Source: Leisingera sp. ANG-M7 (GTDB lineage: Bacteria; Pseudomonadota; Alphaproteobacteria; Rhodobacterales; Rhodobacteraceae). Taken from it: DNA of 64,000 nt. Each line of letters begins with the position of its first letter. The stretch's first letter is position 1. This document shows, one piece after another, positions 8,563 to 15,819 of the stretch. The notes beneath the pieces are model-generated. The model saw nothing but the letters and a program-made list of their open reading frames with translations. It was not told the DNA's origin and searched no databases. The translations under genes and the position numbers were made by a program. The stretch spans positions 62,001 through 126,000 of the forward strand of contig NZ_JWLI01000001.1 in NCBI RefSeq assembly GCF_000813965.1, in the 5' to 3' direction.

Positions 8563-10980
8563 ATGAAAACCACCACCCGCGTGGCAGTGATCGGCGGCGG
8601 CGTCGTCGGCTGCTCTGTCCTCTACCACCTGACCAAGCTCGGCTGGTCGGACGTCATGCTGATCGAACGCTCGGAGCTGACCAGCGGCTCCACATGGCAC
8701 GCGGCGGGCGGTTTCCATACCCTCAATGGCGACACCAACATGGCGGCGCTGCAGGGCTACACCATCAAGCTCTATAAAGAGCTGGAAGCGATCACCGGCA
8801 TGTCCTGCGGGTTGCACCACGTCGGCGGCGTCACCCTGGCCGAGACCCAGGAACGCTTCGACATGCTGAAGGCCGAACGCGCCAAGCACCGCTTCATGGG
8901 GCTGGAGACCGAAATCGTCTCCCCCAAAGAAATCAAGAAGATCGCCCCCGTCACCAACGTGGACGGCATCATCGGCGGGCTTTACGATCCGCTGGACGGC
9001 CACCTCGACCCTTCCGGCACCACCCACGCCTATGCCAAGGCCGCCCGCATGGGCGGCGCCAGCATTGAGACCCACTGCAAGGTGATCGAGACCAACCAGC
9101 GCCCGGACGGCACCTGGGATGTGGTGACGAACAAGGGCACCATCCACGCCGAGCATGTGGTCAACGCAGGCGGCCTCTGGGCACGCGAGGTCGGCGCCAT
9201 GGCCGGCGTCTACTTCCCGCTGCACCCGATGGAGCACCAGTATATCGTCACCGACGAGGTGCCGATGATTGCCGAGATCATTGACGGCGGCGGCGAGCAC
9301 CCGCATGTGATGGACCCGGCCGGCGAAAGCTACTTGCGCCAGGAAGGCCGCGGCCTCTGCATCGGCTTCTACGAACAGCCCTGCAAACCCTGGGCGGTGG
9401 ATGGCACCCCCTGGGACTTCGGCCACGAACTGCTGCCCGATGACTTTGACAAGATCGAGGATTCCATCGCCTTCGCTTACAAACGCTTCCCGGCGCTGGA
9501 GGCTGCAGGCGTCAAATCAGTGATCCACGGCCCCTTCACCTTTGCCCCCGACGGCAACCCGCTGGTCGGCCCGGTGCCGGGTATGCGCAACTACTGGTCC
9601 GCCTGCGCGGTCATGGCCGGCTTCTCGCAGGGCGGCGGCGTCGGCCTGATGCTGGCGCAGTGGATGGTCGAAGGTGAATGCGAGCGCGACACCTTTGCCA
9701 TGGACTGCGCCCGCTTCGGCGACTGGATCACCCCGGGCTACACCCGCCCGAAAGTCATTGAAAACTATCAGAAACGTTTCTCCATCGCCTACCCGAACGA
9801 GGAGCTGCCAGCGGCCCGCCCGTTCCGCACCACCCCGATGTACGACATCTTTGACGGCATGGGCGCCGTCTGGGGCGCGCAATACGGCATGGAGGTCCCG
9901 AACTACTTTGCCGAAGGGGATGAACCGCGGTACGAGACCCCCTCCTTCCGCCGCTCCAACGCATTCGAGGCAACCGCGCGCGAGGTCAAGGCGGTCCGCG
10001 AAAATGTGGGCATCAACGAGGTCCACAACTTCGGAAAATACCTGATCAAGGGCGCCGGCGCCCGTTCCTGGCTCGACCGCATCATGGCCGGCCGGGTGCC
10101 GCAGCCGGGCCGCCTGTCGCTTACCCCGATGCTGTCCCCCAAGGGCCGCCTGATCGGTGACTTCACCATCTCTTGCCTCTCGGAAGAAGAGTTCCAGCTC
10201 ACGGCCTCCTACGGCTCACAGGCCTACCACATGCGCTGGTTCCTTCAGAACCTGGACGCGGGCGTTACCCTCGAAAACATCTCCGACACCCGCAACGGCT
10301 TCCAGATCGCAGGCCCCAAGGCGCGCGAGGTACTGCAAGCCTGCACCCGGTCCGACATTTCGGACATGCGCTTCATGGATGTGCGCCGCCTGACCGTGGG
10401 CATGGCCGACTGCATCGTGCAGCGGGTCAGCTATACCGGCGATCTGGGATATGAGATCTACTGCGACCTGCCCAGCCAGCGCGCCCTTTGGGATGCGCTG
10501 TGGAGTGCGGGTCAGCCGCTGGGCATGAAGCCCTTTGGCATGCGGGCGATGATGTCGCTGCGTCTGGACAAGTTCTTCGGCTCCTGGCTGCGGGAATTCT
10601 CGCCGGACTACACCGCTGCGGAAACCGGGCTGGACCGCTTCATCTCCTTCAAGAAAAACGCGGATTTCATCGGCCGCGCGGCAGCCGAGGCCGAACGCGA
10701 CGCGGGCCCCGCCCGCCAGCTCTGCGCCTTTGAGGTCGCGGCAGACGACGCCGATGTAGTGGCCTATGAACCGATCTGGCTCGACGGCGCGGTCGTGGGT
10801 TTCTGCACCTCCGGCGGCTACTCGCACTATGCGCAGAAATCCATCGCGCTGGGGTTTGTCCCCACGGGGAAAGCCGTTGAAGGCTTGGAAGTGGAGATCG
10901 AAATCCTTGGCAAGATGTACAAGGCCCGGCTGGTCACCGAACCGCTGTTCGACGCCGACGGCGCCCGGATGCGCGGCTGA
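8563..10980 (+). CDS. FAD-dependent dimethylglycine/sarcosine dehydrogenase-like protein with GcvT domain
   Basis: The start at 8563 is chosen for its AGGGAGGG ribosome site and the FAD fold starting directly after it; an upstream in-frame ATG (8491) would add an unrelated tail. The 805 residues comprise an N-terminal DAO-type FAD domain (VAVIGGGVVGCSVLYHL, residues about 6-22), a linker domain, then GcvT and GcvT C-terminal domains from about residue 430. The motif STWHAAGG carries the His that binds FAD covalently in dimethylglycine dehydrogenase. Expected reaction: oxidative N-demethylation of a methylated glycine or related amine, passing the C1 unit to tetrahydrofolate. Exact substrate unknown; roseobacters carry many paralogues. 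Confidence 0.88.
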   Translation: MKTTTRVAVIGGGVVGCSVLYHLTKLGWSDVMLIERSELTSGSTWHAAGGFHTLNGDTNMAALQGYTIKLYKELEAITGMSCGLHHVGGVTLAETQERFDMLKAERAKHRFMGLETEIVSPKEIKKIAPVTNVDGIIGGLYDPLDGHLDPSGTTHAYAKAARMGGASIETHCKVIETNQRPDGTWDVVTNKGTIHAEHVVNAGGLWAREVGAMAGVYFPLHPMEHQYIVTDEVPMIAEIIDGGGEHPHVMDPAGESYLRQEGRGLCIGFYEQPCKPWAVDGTPWDFGHELLPDDFDKIEDSIAFAYKRFPALEAAGVKSVIHGPFTFAPDGNPLVGPVPGMRNYWSACAVMAGFSQGGGVGLMLAQWMVEGECERDTFAMDCARFGDWITPGYTRPKVIENYQKRFSIAYPNEELPAARPFRTTPMYDIFDGMGAVWGAQYGMEVPNYFAEGDEPRYETPSFRRSNAFEATAREVKAVRENVGINEVHNFGKYLIKGAGARSWLDRIMAGRVPQPGRLSLTPMLSPKGRLIGDFTISCLSEEEFQLTASYGSQAYHMRWFLQNLDAGVTLENISDTRNGFQIAGPKAREVLQACTRSDISDMRFMDVRRLTVGMADCIVQRVSYTGDLGYEIYCDLPSQRALWDALWSAGQPLGMKPFGMRAMMSLRLDKFFGSWLREFSPDYTAAETGLDRFISFKKNADFIGRAAAEAERDAGPARQLCAFEVAADDADVVAYEPIWLDGAVVGFCTSGGYSHYAQKSIALGFVPTGKAVEGLEVEIEILGKMYKARLVTEPLFDADGARMRG

Positions 10981-10994
10981 GCCCCAAAAGCACT

Positions 10995-11025
10995 GGATTC
11001 AGGTCAGCCCGCCTGACCTGAATCC
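10995..11025. repeat. Perfect 13-bp inverted repeat downstream of the dehydrogenase gene
   Basis: Arms GGATTCAGGTCAG (10995-11007) and CTGACCTGAATCC (11013-11025) are separated by 5 bases. It begins 14 bases after the stop, where a terminator would sit, but there is no T-run on either strand. It could be a transcript-end stabilising hairpin. Confidence 0.8.
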
Positions 11026-11073
11026 GCCCTGTTGCCATATCAGCGCACGCTGACGCTGCGAAATCCGCGCAAC

Positions 11074-11141
11074 GCATAGGTCAGTGCCGGCACCCGAATG
11101 TTTCGCGCGCGAAACATTCGGTAAATCCTGCTGACCTATGC
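11074..11141. repeat. Nested palindrome: 28-bp perfect core inside an outer inverted repeat
   Basis: The core arms CCGAATGTTTCGCG (11094-11107) and CGCGAAACATTCGG (11108-11121) meet with no spacer. Outer arms GCATAGGTCAG (11074-11084) and CTGACCTATGC (11131-11141) enclose them with short unpaired joints. The outer arms contain GGTCAG and CTGACC, also present in the hairpin at 10995-11025. No T-run follows. Confidence 0.85.
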
Positions 11142-11162
11142 AGCTTTCGCTGGCTCCGTCTC

Positions 11163-11193
11163 TTCATCTGGCTAAAAATATCCCCGCCGGAGG
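11163..11193 (+). repeat. Dispersed intergenic repeat, copy 1
   Basis: The copy reads TTCATCTGGCTAAAAATA followed by TCCCCGCCGGAGG. It shares TTCATCT, then an A-rich AAATA/AAATT block and a C/G-rich tail with copies at 28614, 49390 and 55226, always in intergenic DNA and on the plus strand. Here it lies between the dehydrogenase-like gene and the mocA-like gene. Confidence 0.65.
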
Positions 11194-11232
11194 CATCCAA
11201 CAGCCCGGCAGAAGCCGAGGTTCCGAACAGTC

Positions 11233-11814
11233 ATGACCGCCATCGCCATTCTCCTGCTCGCCGCCGGTGCCTCCTCCCGGATGCGGGGCCGCGACAAGCT
11301 GATGGAGGAGGTGGACAGCCAGCCGCTGCTCACCCTGATGTGCCGCCGCGCCGCGCTGACCGGGCTGCCGGTTTTCGTCACCCTGCCCGGCCCGTCTCAT
11401 CCGCGGGCGGCAGCAACAGGCGATGCAATCCAGGTTCCGGTGCCGGACGCTGCAGAGGGCATGGCCGCCTCTATCCGCCGCGGCATTGCAGCGCTGCCCG
11501 CAGGAACAGAGGCGGTGATGATCCTGCCCGCCGACATGCCCGAAGTAACGGCCCAGGACATGCTGCGCCTTGCCGCGTATTTCAGCGGACATGACAGCCC
11601 CATCCTGCGCGCAACGGCAGAGGACGGCACGCCGGGCCATCCGGTGCTGTTTCCGCAACGCTGTTTCAAAGCTCTGAGAACCTTGAGCGGAGATCAAGGC
11701 GCCCGCAGCCTCCTGAAGGCGGAAACGGTGCAGCCCGTCTCCCTGCCCGGCCGTCACGCGGTGACCGATCTGGACACGCCGGAAGACTGGGCCGCTTGGC
11801 GCCGGAACCGTTGA
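11233..11814 (+). CDS. MocA-like molybdopterin nucleotidyltransferase family protein
   Basis: A 193-residue NTP-transferase of the MobA/MocA type. It has the N-terminal nucleotide-binding signature LLAAGASSRMRGRDKL (about residues 7-22) and the metal-binding PADMPEV segment (about 99-105). MocA attaches CMP to molybdopterin for the xanthine dehydrogenase family of enzymes; other members serve related cofactors. No molybdoenzyme gene is next to it in this window, so the specific partner is unknown. It ends 20 bases before a hairpin terminator. Confidence 0.82.
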   Translation: MTAIAILLLAAGASSRMRGRDKLMEEVDSQPLLTLMCRRAALTGLPVFVTLPGPSHPRAAATGDAIQVPVPDAAEGMAASIRRGIAALPAGTEAVMILPADMPEVTAQDMLRLAAYFSGHDSPILRATAEDGTPGHPVLFPQRCFKALRTLSGDQGARSLLKAETVQPVSLPGRHAVTDLDTPEDWAAWRRNR

Positions 11815-11834
11815 CACACCCTGCAAATGCAGAG

Positions 11835-11859
11835 AAGGCAGGGCACAAGACCCTGCCTT
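11835..11859 (+). terminator. Hairpin terminator after the mocA-like gene
   Basis: A 9-bp perfect stem, AAGGCAGGG (11835-11843) and CCCTGCCTT (11851-11859), with a 7-base loop. The T-run is weak (CTT then CCTG), so efficiency is uncertain. It sits between convergent genes and could serve both. Confidence 0.55.
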
Positions 11860-11910
11860 CCTGCGCTACGCTCTTAACCACCGACTCCCCCAAGACGGCA
11901 GCTGCACTTT

Positions 11911-14139
11911 TCAGTGCACAAGCAGATGCGCCTCGTGTTTCCGAAGGGAGCGGCGCGCGGCGGTGTAACCCTCGCGGCCCTTTTGAGACTTCAGTTCCGG
12001 GAACAGTTCGAACAGTTCATTGCGCTGTGCGTTGTCCAGCCCGCGCAGGGACTGATCGCCGGGCTGGAAGCTTTCGGTCCAGGCACCGTCGGACAGCACA
12101 ACCTCATGCTGCTCGAACATGAAGTGGATGTAGGTCACACTGTCGACCTCGACCGGATCCACGCCAGCCAGGCCGGTCAGATGCTTGGCCGCAACCAGCA
12201 CTTCGCGGTCCTCGAAGTAGAGCGCGGTCTTGTCGTTTGCCACCAGTACCCGGTGGTTCGGGCTGACCATCATGTCACGCTCCGGCAGACCATTGCCCAG
12301 GGCGCCCTGGCGGATCAGCACCGGCTGAAGATGCGCGGCGCCTTTCAACTCTCCGGCCTGCAGCGTGCGGGTGCCAACCCAGCGGATTTCCTGAATGCCG
12401 TTGTCGCGGGTGATCACCCGGTCGCCAGCCTGCAAATCCTCGACTTTGCGCTCCCCCTGCGGAGTTGCGATCAGTGTGCCCGGCGTAAAGCAGGGAATAA
12501 TCTGCTCGATCTCGCCAAAGGTCATCGAGCCGGTTACGTCGCCGTCCTCATCGAGGAAGTTCACAGTACCCGACAGGCTATTGCCGTCCGGATCAACCGT
12601 GACACCAGTCAGCTCGAACGGGCCGGAACCGCGCAGGTCCAGGGTGTCGAAATCATCACCGCCTGAGCCGCCATCCACGACATCACCGGCCGTGCCGCCG
12701 ATGAAGGTATCGCGGCCGTCACTGCCTGACAGCGTATCGGCGCCGTGGCCGCCAGTGATCACATCATTGCCGTCGCCGCCGTCGACATAGTCATCGTCGA
12801 TGCCTGCATCGATGGTGTCATTTCCGGTGCCGCCATAGATCTCGTCGTCGTCATCCTGGCCATAGATCACGTCGTTGCCGGCGCCACCGTGGATCGTGTC
12901 CATGCCGTTGGTGGGATCGGGGTCTGCCGGACGTCCGTCGCCGCCGTCATCGGTGATGTTCAGCCCGTCCGGGAACGCCGGGTCAAGGCCGCCATAGATG
13001 GTATCGTCACCGCTGCCGCCTTCGATGAGGTCGGAGCCCTCGCCGCCGGTGATCAGGTCGGCATCCGCGCCGCCATCGATGGTGTCGTCATCGATACCGC
13101 CATCAATCACATCCATACCGGTGCCGCCGTCGATCAGGTCGGCATCATCCCCGGTGGAAATGGTGTCGTTGCCAGCACCGCCAAGAACCGTATCGCGGTC
13201 GTCATAGGGATCGGCATCGGCCGGGATGAACGGAATATCCGGATCGGTGCCGGTGTAGCCCGGGAAGCTGCGGTCGGGCAGCGGGTAGCCGCTGTCACTG
13301 GAGGTGTCGATCACATCGTCGCCATCGCCGCCTTCCACCGAGTCGGAACCGTCGCCGCCGTCGATCGTATCGTTGCCGCCGCCGCCCAGGATGGTGTCGT
13401 CACCCTCGCCGCCGCTCAGGCTGTCGTCGCCCGGCACAACCGGGTCCACGGGTTCGGAAGAATAGTCGTAATGCGCGTTGTCCAGCGTCGTGCCGGAGGT
13501 GCCCAGATCAACGGTCAGCTTGACGTCGTTGAAGTCCCTGTCGCCCAGGTTGCGCAGGTCCTCGAACCCCAGCTGCACTGAACCATCGGGGAACTCATAG
13601 ATTCCCTTGGTATGGTCCAGCCCGTCGGGATTCAGATCCGCATTGTCGCCGTAACCCGAGGAATAGAAGGTCCCCTGCGGGCTGATGATGCCAACACCGA
13701 TCACCGCACCAGCGGGCGCATCATAGGTGTAGGTCTCGCCCACGTCCGCATTGGCGTTCTCTGACAGCACCACAATATTGCTGATTTCGCCGGTTTCAGG
13801 GTCAATCGTGTAAGCAAAGACCTGGTTCTGAAAAGCCGCGCTGGTCGAGGAAATGGTGATCTTTACAGGTTCATAGACACCCGAGACGCCATCGCCGAGG
13901 ATCAGGTCGTTTCCGCTGCCGCCGTCCACAGTGTCGCTGCCAGAACCGGCGTAGACAGTATCATCGCCGCCGCCAGCGACGATGACGTCGTCATCAGGCC
14001 CCGCACCCGGATCAATCGCGTCTGCGTTATCGACCATGTCGCCTTCGGGGTCGCCGGTGTAGGCCCCGTCAATCAGGTCATTGCCTGCGGTACCCTCTAC
14101 GATTCCGTCCAGTTCCGGATTCGGATTTTCGTCGCTCAT
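11911..14139 (-). CDS. RTX-repeat protein with C-terminal Hint domain
   Basis: The start at 14139 follows a GAGGAGAGGG ribosome site; an upstream frame to 14268 lacks family features. The 742 residues contain an acidic N-terminus, RTX-type nonapeptides (GGxGxDxxx) at about 50-75 and again from about 265 to 520, and a DUF4114-like stretch between them (FEDLRNLGDRDFNDV). The C-terminal Hint domain (Hedgehog/intein, PF13403-like) begins at CFTPGTLIATPQGERKV (about residue 553), with the later SPNHRVLV block. RTX repeats bind calcium outside the cell. The Hint cysteine suggests self-cleavage or acyl transfer, which sequence alone cannot prove. No signal peptide is seen, consistent with type I secretion, but no secretion genes are nearby. 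Confidence 0.88.
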   Translation of the reverse strand: MSDENPNPELDGIVEGTAGNDLIDGAYTGDPEGDMVDNADAIDPGAGPDDDVIVAGGGDDTVYAGSGSDTVDGGSGNDLILGDGVSGVYEPVKITISSTSAAFQNQVFAYTIDPETGEISNIVVLSENANADVGETYTYDAPAGAVIGVGIISPQGTFYSSGYGDNADLNPDGLDHTKGIYEFPDGSVQLGFEDLRNLGDRDFNDVKLTVDLGTSGTTLDNAHYDYSSEPVDPVVPGDDSLSGGEGDDTILGGGGNDTIDGGDGSDSVEGGDGDDVIDTSSDSGYPLPDRSFPGYTGTDPDIPFIPADADPYDDRDTVLGGAGNDTISTGDDADLIDGGTGMDVIDGGIDDDTIDGGADADLITGGEGSDLIEGGSGDDTIYGGLDPAFPDGLNITDDGGDGRPADPDPTNGMDTIHGGAGNDVIYGQDDDDEIYGGTGNDTIDAGIDDDYVDGGDGNDVITGGHGADTLSGSDGRDTFIGGTAGDVVDGGSGGDDFDTLDLRGSGPFELTGVTVDPDGNSLSGTVNFLDEDGDVTGSMTFGEIEQIIPCFTPGTLIATPQGERKVEDLQAGDRVITRDNGIQEIRWVGTRTLQAGELKGAAHLQPVLIRQGALGNGLPERDMMVSPNHRVLVANDKTALYFEDREVLVAAKHLTGLAGVDPVEVDSVTYIHFMFEQHEVVLSDGAWTESFQPGDQSLRGLDNAQRNELFELFPELKSQKGREGYTAARRSLRKHEAHLLVH

Positions 14140-14923
14140 AGTCTTCACCCTCTCCTCGCCGGGCAGGTCCCAAGCCCCATCGTCCGGACCAGCCAGGCAG
14201 TCGCGCAGCCACGCGGAATGCCGCCAAAAAAACACCCGCCCATGCAGGAAGAGGGCCAGACCACACACGCGCTCTGGTTTGCGTGCTCAAGCAGCACGCA
14301 GCCGGATTGCATTCGCTTTTCGGATCAGTGGAGTGCACTTACTACGGCACGAAGACTTAAAATAAAATTTTAGCAGTCCACCACAGTCCAGCAGCTTGCA
14401 GAACATGCCCCCCCAATGGGCTGAATCATGAATACTTTAGGCGCAGCGGGCGACAAAGACAAAAAATTGTCTAAATTTCCCCTCATTTCTCCACACGGCT
14501 GGAAAATTGCGCTCCGCTATGGACCTGGATTCCGTTGACTGTTTCCAGTTTCCGCCCAAAATCGCGTCTCAGATAGGGCCAAACATGCTATTTCCGCCAT
14601 ACATAGGCGGTTTCAGCGCCGGTTTGGTTTCCATTTACGAAACATGGAATTTTCCAGGCGCAGCCAGTGCCCTCTGCCTCATTCTGCCAGTGCAGCCCTG
14701 ACATTAGGGGCGAAACGGCAATCAATTATGCGCGATATCCGGTTTTTGTTTCCCCGATCGCGTGAAAATCGCCTGACAAGACACGAATCAAGGCATCAAA
14801 AGGGCAGCAAGCCGCAGATCGATGCACAAGGAAATAGTCGAGGGGAATTTAATCAAACCTGCAGCAATCAGCCACACCTGAGCTCCGCATAGAGGCAAGC
14901 ATTCAGCATCGATAGCAGGGTTA
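14140..14923. other. 784-base gap without a supported gene
   Basis: Visibly more A/T-rich than its surroundings from about 14350. Short frames here (14507-14701, 14644-14892) have no ribosome site or recognisable protein. One perfect inverted repeat, AGACAA-AAAA-TTGTCT, lies at 14457-14472. It probably contains the promoter and a long regulated leader for the RTX/Hint gene. No terminator or RNA family was recognised. Confidence 0.6.
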
Positions 14924-15013
14924 TGGCGGAGAGACAGGGATTCGAACCCTGGAGACGGTTTCCCGCCTACACACTTTCCAGGCGTGCGCCTTCGACCACT
15001 CGGCCACCTCTCC
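14924..15013 (-). tRNA. tRNA-Ser (GGA)
   Basis: On the minus strand it starts GGAGAGGTGGCCGAGTGG, has the anticodon loop CTGGAAAGT with GGA, the long variable arm typical of class II tRNAs, the T-arm GGTTCGAATCC and an encoded CCA at 14924-14926. The 90-base length fits serine tRNA. The T-loop starts inside the usual consensus and all stems pair, with one G-U in the acceptor. Confidence 0.96.
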
Positions 15014-15093
15014 GTTGAGGGGGCTTTTGAAGGATCAGCCGGGGAATTGCAAGGGCTGAAACTGCAAAAACTTCACTTACCCCCAAATCTTTT

Positions 15094-15819
15094 TCAGGCC
15101 TCCAGATGCAGGTAGACGCGGCGGTTCTGTTTGCCCTTTTTCTCAACCTTTCCAAGGCGGATGCGGCCGATTTCACCGGTGCGCTTCACATGGGTGCCGC
15201 CGCAGGGCTGCAGGTCCACCTGCTCGTCTTCCGTGCCGATCCGCACCAAGCGGACGTGTCCTGCCCCGCGCGGCGGTGACACCGACATGGTCTTGACCAG
15301 TTGCGGGTTGGCATCCAGTTCGGCGTCGGTGATCCAGTCCTCTGTCACCGCCAGATCGCGGTCGATCAGCGCCTGCAGCTGCTCCTGCAGCGCCTGCTTG
15401 TCCTCCGGCGCCTCGGGCATATTGAAATCAAGCCGCCCCTTGTCCGCGCCGATCGAGCCGCCGGTCACCTCCAGCGGAATCACCACTGACAGAAGGTGCA
15501 GTGCGGTGTGGACCCGCATGTGGCCGTAGCGGCGGTCCCAGTCGAGCGTCTGGGTCACTGTGGTGCCCACCGCAGGCAGCGGCTCGCCTTCATGCGGAAC
15601 CAGAATGATCGCGCCCTCCTCGCCCTTGACCGTGGTTGCGATGGAGCACTGGCCGTCGACCCACAAAAGCTGGCCGCTGTCGCCGGGCTGGCCGCCGCCT
15701 GTGGCATAGAATAGAGTCCGGTCCAGAACGATCCCGCCCTGGTCAGAGTGGGCCACCACTTCGGCCTCGGTCATCCGGGCATAGGCGTCCTTGCGGAACA
15801 GCGGTTCACTTGTCGGCAT
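15094..15819 (-). CDS. Alanyl-tRNA editing protein, AlaX type
   Basis: A 241-residue stand-alone editing domain related to the second half of AlaRS. It hydrolyses Ser (or Gly) wrongly attached to tRNA-Ala. The zinc-binding motifs are present: HxxxH in VHTALHLL (about residue 100) and CxxxH in QPCGGTHV (about 205). The N-terminus carries the TLFYATGGGQPGDSG element found in AlaRS editing cores. Its start overlaps the end of the upstream channel gene by 14 bases, so it is the last gene of a long minus-strand series. Next downstream is tRNA-Ser(GGA). Confidence 0.92.
   Translation of the reverse strand: MPTSEPLFRKDAYARMTEAEVVAHSDQGGIVLDRTLFYATGGGQPGDSGQLLWVDGQCSIATTVKGEEGAIILVPHEGEPLPAVGTTVTQTLDWDRRYGHMRVHTALHLLSVVIPLEVTGGSIGADKGRLDFNMPEAPEDKQALQEQLQALIDRDLAVTEDWITDAELDANPQLVKTMSVSPPRGAGHVRLVRIGTEDEQVDLQPCGGTHVKRTGEIGRIRLGKVEKKGKQNRRVYLHLEA

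Noticed and set aside
12745-13581. A repetitive plus-strand frame that could look like a repeat protein or CRISPR-like array
   Set aside because: It is the antisense of RTX nonapeptide codons; the spacing is coding periodicity, not repeat-spacer units, and no cas genes are present.
14507-14892. Two short plus-strand frames in the gap before tRNA-Ser
   Set aside because: No ribosome site, no coding pattern and no family resemblance.
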